64,000 nucleotides of DNA from Nonomuraea thailandensis (GTDB lineage: Bacteria > Actinomycetota > Actinomycetes > Streptosporangiales > Streptosporangiaceae). The notes under the pieces are model-generated. The model ran no database searches, was not told the origin of the DNA, and saw only the letters and a program-made list of their open reading frames with translations. The position numbers and the translations under genes were made by a program. The stretch covers positions 4,299,501-4,363,500 of the forward strand of contig NZ_JAMZEB010000002.1 in the NCBI RefSeq assembly GCF_024172165.1, read 5' to 3'. Numbering within the stretch: position 1 is the first letter of the stretch; the number at the start of each line of letters is the position of its first letter. This document shows positions 8,894 through 16,921 of the stretch, piece after piece.

Positions 8894-9925
8894 TCAGCCC
8901 TTGGGCAGCAGGTCGAAGGAGACCACCGATTCCGGCGTCAGCTGCTCGTCGAACGCGCCGGCCGTGCGCAGCACGGTGATCGCGCGCTCCACGCGCTCCC
9001 TGCTCATCGCCCCCATCGGCGTCCCGTCGGCCGGGCGCACGTAGGAGGCCATCAGGGCCAGCTCGGCGGCGGCCACCTCGGCGTTCTGCGCGGGCTGCTT
9101 CGCGACCAGGATCCCCGCCGCCTCCTGCGGGTGCTCCACCGCGTACGCCAGGCCCTTGAGCAGCGCGCCGGTGAACCGCCTGACCAGGTCCGGCCGGCCG
9201 GTCGCCACCGTGGCCGAGGTGGTCACGGCCGAGCCGTACAGGTCGGTGATGACGTCCCCGAACGGCAGGACCTTGATCTCCTTGCCCTTGGCGGCGTTGC
9301 GCACGGTGGGCTGGCCGACCACGTACTGGCCGATCGCGTCCACCTGCCCGGAGGCCAGGTTCGCGGCGAGCTGGGCGGGCTGCAGGCTGACCCACTTCAC
9401 CTTCGAGGCGTCCACCCCGGTCAGCCGGGCGTAGCTGGGGAACATCATCCTGATCACCGACGACGCGGTGTCGGCGACGGTCTTGCCCTCCAGGTCCTTC
9501 GGCCGGCTGATCCCGCTGCCGTCCAGCGCCATGAGCGCGGCCAGCGTGCGCTGGTGCAGCGCCGCCACCGCGACCGCGCCCTCCGCCTTGCCCCCGGCGG
9601 CGCTGATCAGCGTGGCCGTGAAGTCGACGGCGGCGAACTGCGCCCGGCCGCCGAGCACCGCGGCCAGGTTCTCACCGCTGCCCTGACCGGGTTGAACGGT
9701 GACCTCGATGCCGGCCTCCCTGAAGAAGCCCTTCTCCTGCGCGACGTAGACGTAGGCCTCACGGCCGAACGCGCCGAACCCGGTCACCCACGTGACCCGA
9801 TCGGCGGCCGGCCGGGCCGGCGACGGCTCCTGCTCCCCCGAGCCGCAGGCGGCGGGGAGGGAGAACGTCGCGACCAGAACGGTGATCGTGATGACGCGCG
9901 GCACTCGCCTCATGCCCCAGATCAT
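8894..9925 (-). CDS. ABC transporter substrate-binding lipoprotein (NMT1/THI5-like)
   Basis: The 343-residue protein has a lipoprotein signal ending in the lipobox LPAAC (Cys27), then an NMT1/THI5-like binding domain ('YVYVAQEKGFFREAGIEVTV', 'LAAVLGGRAQFAAVDF'). It would be anchored outside the membrane and deliver substrate to the adjacent permease. Family members bind pyrimidine precursors of thiamine, sulfonates, nitrate or aromatic acids; the sequence alone does not decide. ATG 9925 has AGGG about six bases upstream; ATG 9913 is an alternative. It is divergent from the ATPase with a short shared control region. Confidence 0.87.
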   Translation of the reverse strand: MIWGMRRVPRVITITVLVATFSLPAACGSGEQEPSPARPAADRVTWVTGFGAFGREAYVYVAQEKGFFREAGIEVTVQPGQGSGENLAAVLGGRAQFAAVDFTATLISAAGGKAEGAVAVAALHQRTLAALMALDGSGISRPKDLEGKTVADTASSVIRMMFPSYARLTGVDASKVKWVSLQPAQLAANLASGQVDAIGQYVVGQPTVRNAAKGKEIKVLPFGDVITDLYGSAVTTSATVATGRPDLVRRFTGALLKGLAYAVEHPQEAAGILVAKQPAQNAEVAAAELALMASYVRPADGTPMGAMSRERVERAITVLRTAGAFDEQLTPESVVSFDLLPKG

Positions 9926-10004
9926 GACGGACCCTGAGCGACGGTCAAGACGCCCGGGCCTGTGAGCCGCTCCTCGCATACCATCGGGATCAGGAGGTCC
10001 TCAG

Positions 10005-10793
10005 GTGATCCTGCTGCGCGAGGTTTCCCAGGTGTTCGGCGGGCGCCGAGGCGCCGTGGAAGCGCTGCGCGAGCTCGACCTCGACGTGGCCGACGGCGAG
10101 TTCACCGCCGTCGTGGGCCGCTCCGGCTGCGGGAAGTCCACGCTCCTGCGCCTCATCGCCGGCCTGCTCACCGCCACCTCCGGAGAGGTACGCGTCGGCG
10201 GCGAACCCGTCGTCAGGCCCCGCCGCGACGTGGCCATCATGTTCCAGCGCCCCGCCCTGCTGCCCTGGCGCAGCGTGCTCGACAACGTCCTGCTGCCCGT
10301 CGAGATCTTCGGCTGGCCCCGCCAGGAGCACCGCGCGCACGCGCACCGTCTGCTGGAGATGGTCGGGCTGGAGGCCTTCCACCGGCGGCTGCCGCACGAG
10401 CTGTCCGGCGGCATGCAGCAGCGGGTCGCGCTGTGCCGGGCGCTCATCCAGCGGCCCCGCGTGCTGCTCATGGACGAGCCGTTCTCCGCCCTCGACGCGC
10501 TCACCCGCGAGGAGCTGTCGATCGAGCTGCAGCAGATCCACATGGAGCACGCCGCCACGGTCGTCCTGGTCACCCACTCGATCGAGGAGGCCGTGCTGCT
10601 CGCCGACCGCGTCGTCGTCCTCACCCCGCGGCCCGGCCGCATCCTCACCGTCGTGGACGTGGACGTGCCCCGGCCGCGCACCCTCGGCCAGCACGCCCAC
10701 GCCGCCGACCTGGCCCGCTGCTCCGCCGAACTGCACGAGGTGCTCGGCGCCCGCCGCGCCGCCGCCGAACCGCCCCCGGCTCCTCAGCGGTAG
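10005..10793 (+). CDS. ABC transporter ATP-binding protein (SsuB/TauB type)
   Basis: The 262-residue ATPase has Walker A 'GRSGCGKST' (residues 38-46), the Q-loop 'MFQRPALLPWR', signature 'LSGGMQQR' and Walker B 'VLLMDEPF', and the switch His in 'LVTHS'. It powers uptake for a nitrate/sulfonate/thiamine-precursor type importer. GTG 10005 is preceded by AGGAGG at 9992-9997. It faces away from the binding-protein and permease genes, so the importer is divided between two divergent transcripts. The C-terminal ~20 residues are Ala/Pro-rich and look unstructured. Confidence 0.9.
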   Translation: MILLREVSQVFGGRRGAVEALRELDLDVADGEFTAVVGRSGCGKSTLLRLIAGLLTATSGEVRVGGEPVVRPRRDVAIMFQRPALLPWRSVLDNVLLPVEIFGWPRQEHRAHAHRLLEMVGLEAFHRRLPHELSGGMQQRVALCRALIQRPRVLLMDEPFSALDALTREELSIELQQIHMEHAATVVLVTHSIEEAVLLADRVVVLTPRPGRILTVVDVDVPRPRTLGQHAHAADLARCSAELHEVLGARRAAAEPPPAPQR

Positions 10794-11092
10794 GCGGCGC
10801 GGATCCGGTCCGCGTAGTCGCCCGGCCCGGCTGCTCGCCGCGCCGGGCGAGGCCGGGGAAGTGCGGGGTGCGCGGCTCCCCGGCCGCACCGACGATCCGC
10901 CCCACGCGCCGCTCCTCGCCGCCTCCCCTCGCGTTGGCCGACCCGCCGCAGCCGTCAGCCCGCGCTCGCGTGGGCGGCGAATTCCGGTTGCCTGGAGCCT
11001 GCTCTTGCCCGAATCATGTGCGTGTGGTGCGGATGGCCTTCGGTGTGGTGACGGGACGGGACCAGCAGGTACGGGACGCCGGCGGGCGGCCG
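10794..11092. other. Intergenic stretch before the PcfJ-like gene
   Basis: No convincing gene was seen. On the minus strand the last codons before a TGA at 10784-10786 read 'GDYADRIRAAYR', which looks coding, but the frame loses protein-like character within about 20 codons upstream. It may be a vestige. No clear promoter or terminator was identified. Confidence 0.35.
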
Positions 11093-14000
11093 GTGACGGA
11101 CGAGCACACCCCCGGGCACGCCGCCGCCGGCGGTGCCCGGCACCTTGCCGGTGCCGGGCACCTTGCCGGTGCCGGAGCCGGTCCTGGAGGCGGCGGCGCT
11201 GGAGGTGGCGGCGCTGGAGGTGGCGGCCGGGCTGGAGATGGCGGCGGCGCGCCCGTCGTGGTCGGTCCCGCCGGAGCGGACCCCGGCCCCGCCGTGACGG
11301 CCCTGGCCCGGCTCCTCCAGAGCGGCGATCACGGTGTGACGGCGGCCGGGGCCGGCATCGCGCTCACCCCCGGCTTCGTCTCCGCCCGCCTCCACGGCGC
11401 GCGCGGCGACCGGCGCGACGCCGTACTGGCCGCCCTGCGGCTCCTCGGCCTGGACGGCCTGGACCGCCTGGGCGATCGCGCGGGCGTCCTGGTCGCGCTG
11501 TTCGGCACGGAGGCCACCAGACCGCTGGCCGCCGCTGCGAGCCGGGCCATCACCGAAGGCCGCTGGACCGCGCTCCAGCTCGCCTCCGCCGCCAGCGGCG
11601 TGCTGGGCCCCGAACAGCTCGTCCACCTCCTGACCGTGGACGTCCCCGCGCTCGACCCGACCCCGAAGGCCGCCGCCTCCACCATGGCGGCCCACCTCGA
11701 ACAGGTCCTCGCCCCCTACCCCCGCAAGCGGCGGCTCGACCTCCTCCTCGACCTGTGGCGGCAGGTCTCGGCCCATCAGGAACAGCTCCGGCGCACGCGA
11801 CGGCGGCGCGCCACCCAGAGCAAGCAGAACAGGCTCGAAGAGCTCACCACCCGCTACCGGGCCTACGACGACGCGCAGCTCATCGAGCAGATCCGCCGCG
11901 ACCTCGGCCACGACCCGTCGATCGCCGAAGCCGCCCGCTGGTACCCCCATGCCTGGCAGGCGACCATGTTCATGCGCCGCACCATGGCCGACGCCCTGGC
12001 CGCCACGGCCCTGGCGCGTACCGCCGTCAACGTGGGCGACCACGGCGTCGTCCAGGGCATGAACCGCTCCACCGCCGTGCTCACCGCCGCCGCCCGTGCC
12101 ATGCGCTCCGAGGAGGCCCGCGACGCCGCCCGCCGCGTCCCCGGCCTCGCCGGGCTCCCCGCCCGGCCCGGCTGCTTCGTCAGGGACCTGGCCGCCCAGC
12201 TCGGCAACCCCTCCGAGCCGTACGTCCGGCAGCGCCTGGCCAGAGCGGCCGAGTACGCCGAACTCGTCCTGGACGTCGTCACCGACCGCATCCTGGAGTA
12301 CCGGGACCAGCTCGGAGAATGGTCGGTGGCGAACCTGCGCGACTGGCGCGACAGCGTCGGCTACCTCGGCCACCGCGACCCCGCCCACTGGGCCCAGCCG
12401 CCGGTCGCCGTCGACCGCCCTCCGCTCATGGAACGGCTGGAGAGCAGCCCCGGCGCGGCGCCGGCCGAGGAGGAGACGGCGGGCGACCTGCTCTGGTACG
12501 CCGAGCTCGCCGACACGCTCGCCCAGCTCAAGGGCCACGACCAGGCCGACGTGGAGTACGGCCCCCGCTATCCCTACGTCGACTGCGCCCCCGCTCCGGA
12601 CGACGAGCGGCAGCTCGTCCCCTCGCTCCGCTCCATCCCCTCGGCCCTGGCGGGAGCGGCGCAGCTCGTCTCGTTCGGCGGGCGGCCGTCCCGGCAGGCC
12701 CGCACCTGGCCGGACCTCACCGACCGGCTCCTCGCCGGCCTGGGCGTCACCGAGCGGCTCACCACCGCCTTCCGCATCCCCGAGCCGCTGCTCACGCTCG
12801 ACGGCGCCCTCCTGCCCGGCGCCCAGGTGCGCCTGGAGTTCGGCCGCAACGCGCGCATGCTCGCCCAGTGGGCCACGTACATGGGCAACTGCATCGCCTC
12901 CCTGCCCTACGTCGAAGCCGCCGAGGAGGGCAGGTCCGCCCTGGTGGCGCTGCGCGACGAGAGCGGCCGGATCGTCGCCAACATCGAGCTCGAACCGCAC
13001 GCCCGCGGCTGGCGCGCCGGCGAGATCCGTGCCCGGTTCAATGCCGACCCGGACCCTGACCTGCGCCGGCAGGTTCTCGCCTGGGCTGCCGCCCTCCCCT
13101 CGCCCGTTCCTGACGAGCCGATCGGGCCGCCCGCCCGCGAACACCTTCCCGAGCCCCGGCCGGGCGGGCGGCGCCGCGCCGACCGCACGTTCCAGGAGGT
13201 CAGCGGGGCGCTGGCGCGGCTCGCGGCCGACGCCCTGGCGGCTCAGGACACCTCCGACGCCCTGCACACCCTCCGATCCCTGTACGCTCCCCGCCCGGCT
13301 GCGCCGCCCGCCACCGCCATCGCCACCACTGTTGCCACCACCATGGCCACCGCAGCCGGCGCGCAGGCCGGTCCCGGCCCGGCCCTGGACGCGTTGCCGC
13401 ACGTCGAGCTCGTGACCGCGTTGCGCCGCCTGTCCGCCGACCGCGTCGAGCGCCTCTGCCGGGACGAGCTGCCGTCGGTGGGCCTGGCGGCACTGTGGCG
13501 GGCCACCGGGGTGCGCCCGCTCGAACAGGCCCTCGCCGCGCTGCCCGCCGCCCGGCGCCCCCACACGGCCGAACCCGGAGAACGCCCCCATGCGCCCGGG
13601 CAACGCCCCCACGCGCCGGAGCCCGGGGAACCGGCCGGCTCCGGGGAACGCCCTGACGCGGCCGGTTCCGAGGAACGCCCTGACGCGGCCGGTTCCGAGG
13701 AACGCCCTGATTCGGCCGGACCCGGGGGACGTCCGCGGCTCGCGCTCCTCCTGCTCGACACGCCCCTGCCCGGCTCGCTCCGGAGGCTCGCCCGCTACGA
13801 CGCCGTCGCGCCCGCTCGCTCGATGGAGCTCGTCGCCCGCAGGATCCGCGCCGCCGTCGGCCGCCTGGCGCGCGCCGGCGACCCCGTGCTCGCCCAGCAG
13901 GTGGCCCGCCACGCCGACACGGCGGTGCTGTGCTCTCTGGTCGTCGCGGTCACGTCCTGGCCCTCGGATCCCCGCCTGCCGACCGTGCCCGTGAGCGAGC

Positions 14001-14206
14001 CGGGCAGGACGAGCATGCCGGGATTCCCCCGCTCGGACCTCGACGACCCGTCCGGCCCGTGGCAGCGCGCGCTCCCGGGGGCCGTGGAGCTGGGCGCGGA
14101 CCTGGACACGTTCTGGGCGCGCGTCGCCGGTGAGGGGCTTCACGTCCCGGTCGCCTGGCTGGGGCACGGCGGCTGGAACGCGCTGTGGCAGCGCGCCGCC
14201 CGCTGA
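11093..14206 (+). CDS. Large orphan protein with PcfJ-like domain
   Basis: The 1037-residue product has no full-length family I recognise. A Gly/Ala-rich N-terminus (about residues 14-55) precedes a long, mostly helical region. About residues 580-665 resemble the PcfJ-like domain: 'MGNCIASLPYVEAAEEGRSA' with Cys600, then 'ALRDESGRIVANIEL', an 'EIRARFN' strand and a final 'LRRQVLAWAA' helix. PcfJ is a conjugation-module protein of unknown biochemistry in pCF10-type plasmids. The tail has an in-frame 27-bp tandem repeat (about residues 852-875) before a last conserved-looking ~150 residues. No signal peptide or membrane segment is evident. GTG 11093 and ATG 11033 are both possible starts and neither has a strong ribosome site. 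No conjugation genes are nearby. Confidence 0.7.
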   Translation: MTDEHTPGHAAAGGARHLAGAGHLAGAGAGPGGGGAGGGGAGGGGRAGDGGGAPVVVGPAGADPGPAVTALARLLQSGDHGVTAAGAGIALTPGFVSARLHGARGDRRDAVLAALRLLGLDGLDRLGDRAGVLVALFGTEATRPLAAAASRAITEGRWTALQLASAASGVLGPEQLVHLLTVDVPALDPTPKAAASTMAAHLEQVLAPYPRKRRLDLLLDLWRQVSAHQEQLRRTRRRRATQSKQNRLEELTTRYRAYDDAQLIEQIRRDLGHDPSIAEAARWYPHAWQATMFMRRTMADALAATALARTAVNVGDHGVVQGMNRSTAVLTAAARAMRSEEARDAARRVPGLAGLPARPGCFVRDLAAQLGNPSEPYVRQRLARAAEYAELVLDVVTDRILEYRDQLGEWSVANLRDWRDSVGYLGHRDPAHWAQPPVAVDRPPLMERLESSPGAAPAEEETAGDLLWYAELADTLAQLKGHDQADVEYGPRYPYVDCAPAPDDERQLVPSLRSIPSALAGAAQLVSFGGRPSRQARTWPDLTDRLLAGLGVTERLTTAFRIPEPLLTLDGALLPGAQVRLEFGRNARMLAQWATYMGNCIASLPYVEAAEEGRSALVALRDESGRIVANIELEPHARGWRAGEIRARFNADPDPDLRRQVLAWAAALPSPVPDEPIGPPAREHLPEPRPGGRRRADRTFQEVSGALARLAADALAAQDTSDALHTLRSLYAPRPAAPPATAIATTVATTMATAAGAQAGPGPALDALPHVELVTALRRLSADRVERLCRDELPSVGLAALWRATGVRPLEQALAALPAARRPHTAEPGERPHAPGQRPHAPEPGEPAGSGERPDAAGSEERPDAAGSEERPDSAGPGGRPRLALLLLDTPLPGSLRRLARYDAVAPARSMELVARRIRAAVGRLARAGDPVLAQQVARHADTAVLCSLVVAVTSWPSDPRLPTVPVSEPGRTSMPGFPRSDLDDPSGPWQRALPGAVELGADLDTFWARVAGEGLHVPVAWLGHGGWNALWQRAAR
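11141..11230 (+). repeat. Gly/Ala-coding short repeats in the orphan's N-terminus
   Basis: An 18-bp unit beginning CACCTTGCCGG recurs at 11141 and 11159 (coding HLAGAG). It is followed by a 15-bp unit GGCGGCGCTGGAGGT repeated across about 11190-11230. All periods are multiples of three. Confidence 0.75.
13646..13717 (+). repeat. 27-bp in-frame tandem repeat in the PcfJ-like gene
   Basis: Two identical 27-bp units (13646-13672 and 13673-13699, starting GAACGCCCTGACGCGG) and a diverged third, partial unit (from 13700) encode repeated ERPDAAGSE. Related ERPHAPG codons lie just upstream. Confidence 0.9.
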
Positions 14207-14273
14207 TGTGCGCCACTGATCGGTGAGCGGGGTCCGTCGAGCCGGGCGACTTTACGTTGTAGATTTCCGTCAG

Positions 14274-14720
14274 TCATTCGTTCGACGGATGGGCGAGGAT
14301 CAGGACCAGGGCGTCCAGCAGGCGCTGCCAGTCGCCCTCGCCGAGGTCGCGCCCCAGCGGGACGGCCACGGCCGCCAGCGCCGCCGCCAGCTTCGCGCGT
14401 ACCGCGGCGTCCTCCTCTCCCAGGGTCTGCGCCAGCATGGAGGCCGCGCGCCGGAAGCGGCGGCCGCGCGTGAACTCCACCAGCGACGGGGGCGGAGCCG
14501 GCGCGCCCGGCTCGGCGCCGGGGCCGGGATCGGCGAGCGCGATCACGAGCCGGGTGCCGAGCGCTTCGGCGAGCCGGTCGAGGGCGGAGACGGTGGGGTT
14601 GCCCCGCCCGTTCTCAAGGTTGGCGACGTACGGCACCGAGAGGGCGGCGTCGGTGGCCACCGACGCCACGGTGCGGCCGAGCGCGGCCCGGCGGGCGCGC
14701 AGCCGCCGGCCCAGTTCCAC
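14274..14720 (-). CDS. XRE-family helix-turn-helix regulator
   Basis: The ~148-residue protein opens with a Cro/C1-type HTH (about residues 4-60: 'LRARRAALGRTVASVATDAA', 'SVPYVANLENGRGNPTVSAL'). A ~80-residue helical C-terminal domain of unknown role follows. GTG 14720 is chosen because AGAGGGG sits eight bases upstream; GTG 14729 directly abuts that sequence and is less likely. It is divergent from an MFS transporter gene, and two direct repeats in the shared region are probable binding sites, so it likely controls the transporter and itself. Confidence 0.85.
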   Translation of the reverse strand: MELGRRLRARRAALGRTVASVATDAALSVPYVANLENGRGNPTVSALDRLAEALGTRLVIALADPGPGAEPGAPAPPPSLVEFTRGRRFRRAASMLAQTLGEEDAAVRAKLAAALAAVAVPLGRDLGEGDWQRLLDALVLILAHPSNE

Positions 14721-14738
14721 AACATCCACCCCTCTATC

Positions 14739-14782
14739 TTGACAGAATAATCAGCGCCATGTTCTCTCTTGTGAGAATAATT
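14739..14782. promoter_or_regulatory. Direct-repeat operator pair for the XRE/MFS divergent genes
   Basis: TTGACAGAATAATC (14739-14752) and TTGTGAGAATAATT (14769-14782) share TTGnnAGAATAAT and start exactly 30 bp apart, about three helical turns. The AT-rich elements stand out from the surrounding sequence and lie between the two start codons. Confidence 0.6.
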
Positions 14783-14803
14783 CCGCTGAGAGGAGGGGCA
14801 GCG

Positions 14804-16069
14804 ATGCCGCAAGGCCATGCCCTGCGCGTCCGTGATTTCCGGTATCTCTGGGCGGCGGGAGCCGCCGGAGGGTTCGGCACGAGCATGCTGGTCGTCGCCG
14901 TCCCCGCCCACGTCTACGCCGTCACCGGCTCCGTGCTGGCCACCGGTGTCACGCTGGCCTTCGAGCACCTGCCGTCCCTGCTGCTGGGGCCGGTCTCCGG
15001 CGTGCTGGCCGACCGGTGGGACCGCCGCCGCCTGATGATCGCGACCAACCTGGCGCACGCGCTGGCGATCTCCGTCGTGCTGCTCGCCAGGACGCCCGAG
15101 ACGATCTGGCTCGTGTACGTGGCCGTCCTGGGGCAGGGGGCGGCGTCGGTGTTCTTCCGTCCCGCCGTGCGGGCGCACATCCCGGCCACGGTCGGCACCG
15201 GCCCCGCCCTCACCAGCGCGAACGCCGTCAGCGCCGTCACCACGGGCGTGGTCGGGCTGGCCGGGCCGCCGCTGGGCGGGCTGCTGTTCGCGACGTCCGG
15301 CGTCGAGGCGGTCGTCGCCGCGGCGGCAGCGGCCGGCCTGCTGTCGGCCACGGCGATCGCCCGCACCTCCCCCCGGCCGCACCCCACCCCCGGCACCCCA
15401 CCCGGCGCCCCACCCGGCGCCGTCACGAAGGCGCCCGTGAGCGGTGCGGGCGTGGCGGTGAGCGGTGCGGGCGTGGCGGCCGCGGTCCGGGAGGGGCTGA
15501 GAGTGGTGCGGCGGGCGCCGGGCACGCGGGCGCTGCTGGCCTCCGACGGCGTGTACCTGCTCGCCAACGCCGCCCTGACCGCCCTGCTCATCCCGTTCGG
15601 CGTGGCCACGTTCGGCGGGAGCGCCGAGGTGGGCTACCTGCTGTCCGCACTGGGGCTCGGCTTCCTGCTCGGGGCACCCGTCAGCCGCCGCCTGGTCGAC
15701 CGCCTCGCGCCGAGGCGGGTGATCGCCACGGCGCAGGCACTCGCCGGCGCCGCCTTCCTGCTGCTGTTCAACAGCGCCTCGCTGCCCGCAGCCCTGGCCG
15801 CCGCCGTGCTGCTCGGGCTGCCCGGGGTGACGGTGCTGGTCGCGGTGCAGACGTACGTGCAGCGCGCCACCCCCGGGAACCTCCTCGGCCGCGTCACCGC
15901 CGTGTTCCTCACCGTGGAGGCCGCCGCCACCATGACCGGCGCCTTCGCGGGCCCGGCGCTGAGCGAGCTGTCGGGCCTGCCGGTGGCGCTCAACGCCGCC
16001 TGCGCCGTGACCCTCCTGTCGTCGCTGGTCACGCTCTGCCTGCTGCCGTCGTCACGCCCGCCCGGGTGA
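14804..16069 (+). CDS. MFS transporter (12-TM, drug-export-like)
   Basis: This 421-residue major-facilitator protein has two six-helix halves. The MFS loop 2-3 motif appears as 'GVLADRWDRRRLMI' near residue 65. The central cytoplasmic linker holds Pro/Gly repeats and an exact 21-bp duplication (15437-15478). The resemblance is to macrolide-efflux or enterobactin-exporter-like MFS proteins, so efflux of a small molecule is likely. ATG 14804 is preceded by AGAGGAGGGG; the in-frame ATG 14759 lies inside the operator region. It is probably regulated by the divergent XRE protein. Confidence 0.85.
   Translation: MPQGHALRVRDFRYLWAAGAAGGFGTSMLVVAVPAHVYAVTGSVLATGVTLAFEHLPSLLLGPVSGVLADRWDRRRLMIATNLAHALAISVVLLARTPETIWLVYVAVLGQGAASVFFRPAVRAHIPATVGTGPALTSANAVSAVTTGVVGLAGPPLGGLLFATSGVEAVVAAAAAAGLLSATAIARTSPRPHPTPGTPPGAPPGAVTKAPVSGAGVAVSGAGVAAAVREGLRVVRRAPGTRALLASDGVYLLANAALTALLIPFGVATFGGSAEVGYLLSALGLGFLLGAPVSRRLVDRLAPRRVIATAQALAGAAFLLLFNSASLPAALAAAVLLGLPGVTVLVAVQTYVQRATPGNLLGRVTAVFLTVEAAATMTGAFAGPALSELSGLPVALNAACAVTLLSSLVTLCLLPSSRPPG
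15437..15478 (+). repeat. Exact 21-bp tandem duplication in the MFS gene
   Basis: Two identical 21-bp copies (15437-15457 and 15458-15478) encode VSGAGVA twice within the central cytoplasmic loop. A CCACCCGGCGCC duplication lies just upstream. Confidence 0.9.
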
Positions 16070-16085
16070 GCTCCGTGCCGGACGC

Positions 16086-16850
16086 TCAGGTGAGCGGGTG
16101 CTCGAACCCGCGCTCCGACATGCGCCTGGCCACTTCCATCAGGTCCGCCCTGAACTCCTCGACGCGCTCGCCGGTGAAGCGGACGGTGGGCCCGCTCAGC
16201 GTGAGCGAGGCGACGGTCGCCTTCGACCCGCCGGTGACCGGGACGGCCACCGCCGACAGGCCCGGCTCGCGCTCGCCGTGACTCACCGCGTACCCGTCAC
16301 GCTCGGCCTGCGCGGCCCACTCCCGCAACGTCGCCACGTGCTCCTCCCCGTACGGCGAGGAGCGCGCCACCCGTTCGAGCAGCCGCTCCGGCGCGTCCTT
16401 GAGCAGCACCTTGGAGGACGCGCCCGCCCACAGCGGCAGCTCGTCGCCCACCCGCACCACGTGCCGCAGCGGCTGCGGGCTCTCCTGCTGCGCGATGCAC
16501 ACGCGGTGCACGTCACGCAGCACGTAGAGGTTGACGGTCTCCCGCTGCCGCGCCCCGAGCTCCCGCATGAGCTGCACGGTCTCCGGCGGCAGCTCCCAGG
16601 CGTTGCGGGCCAGGTGCGCCCACCGCCACAGGGCCGGGCCCGCCGCGTAACCCTTCGGCGTGGCCCAGAGCAGCCCCATGTGCTCCAGCGTCTGCAACAT
16701 CCGCAGGGCGGTGGTCTTGGCCAGCCCGGTCTCCTCCACCACCTCGCGGATCGTCAGCGTCCGCCGGTCCTCGGTGAGCAGCGACAGGATGTCGAACGCC
16801 CGCTGCACGCTGCGCACGCCGCCGGCGTCTTCAGCCTGGTTCGAAGGCAC
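16086..16850 (-). CDS. IclR-family transcriptional regulator
   Basis: The 254-residue protein has an N-terminal winged HTH ('LTIREVVEETGLAKTTALRM', about residues 32-51) and the IclR effector-binding domain with 'RETVNLYVLRDVHRVCI', 'LPLWAGASSKVLL' and 'GYAVSHGEREPGLSAVAVP'. Family members sense small organic acids or similar ligands. GTG 16850 has GAGGAT five bases upstream. The gene is convergent with the MFS gene and has no obvious adjacent metabolic target, so what it controls is unknown. Confidence 0.9.
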   Translation of the reverse strand: MPSNQAEDAGGVRSVQRAFDILSLLTEDRRTLTIREVVEETGLAKTTALRMLQTLEHMGLLWATPKGYAAGPALWRWAHLARNAWELPPETVQLMRELGARQRETVNLYVLRDVHRVCIAQQESPQPLRHVVRVGDELPLWAGASSKVLLKDAPERLLERVARSSPYGEEHVATLREWAAQAERDGYAVSHGEREPGLSAVAVPVTGGSKATVASLTLSGPTVRFTGERVEEFRADLMEVARRMSERGFEHPLT

Positions 16851-16921
16851 GGGATCCTCACTCGTCGGTCGAACGGTTACCTGCCGCTCACCCTCTCATG
16901 CGGCCGGACCGCATGCGTTGG

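Noticed and set aside
10784..10905. Possible minus-strand gene end reading GDYADRIRAAYR
   Set aside because: Protein-like character is lost within about 20 codons and the frame overlaps the ATPase 3' end; too weak to call more than a possible vestige.
10955..14167. Long minus-strand frame opposite the PcfJ-like gene
   Set aside because: Codon use and composition are those of an antisense shadow in GC-rich DNA, and no domain is recognisable.
9962..14206. Very long plus-strand frame covering the ABC ATPase and the PcfJ-like gene
   Set aside because: The first part is a shadow of the real ATPase frame at 10005-10793; only the segment from about 11033/11093 has coherent protein features.
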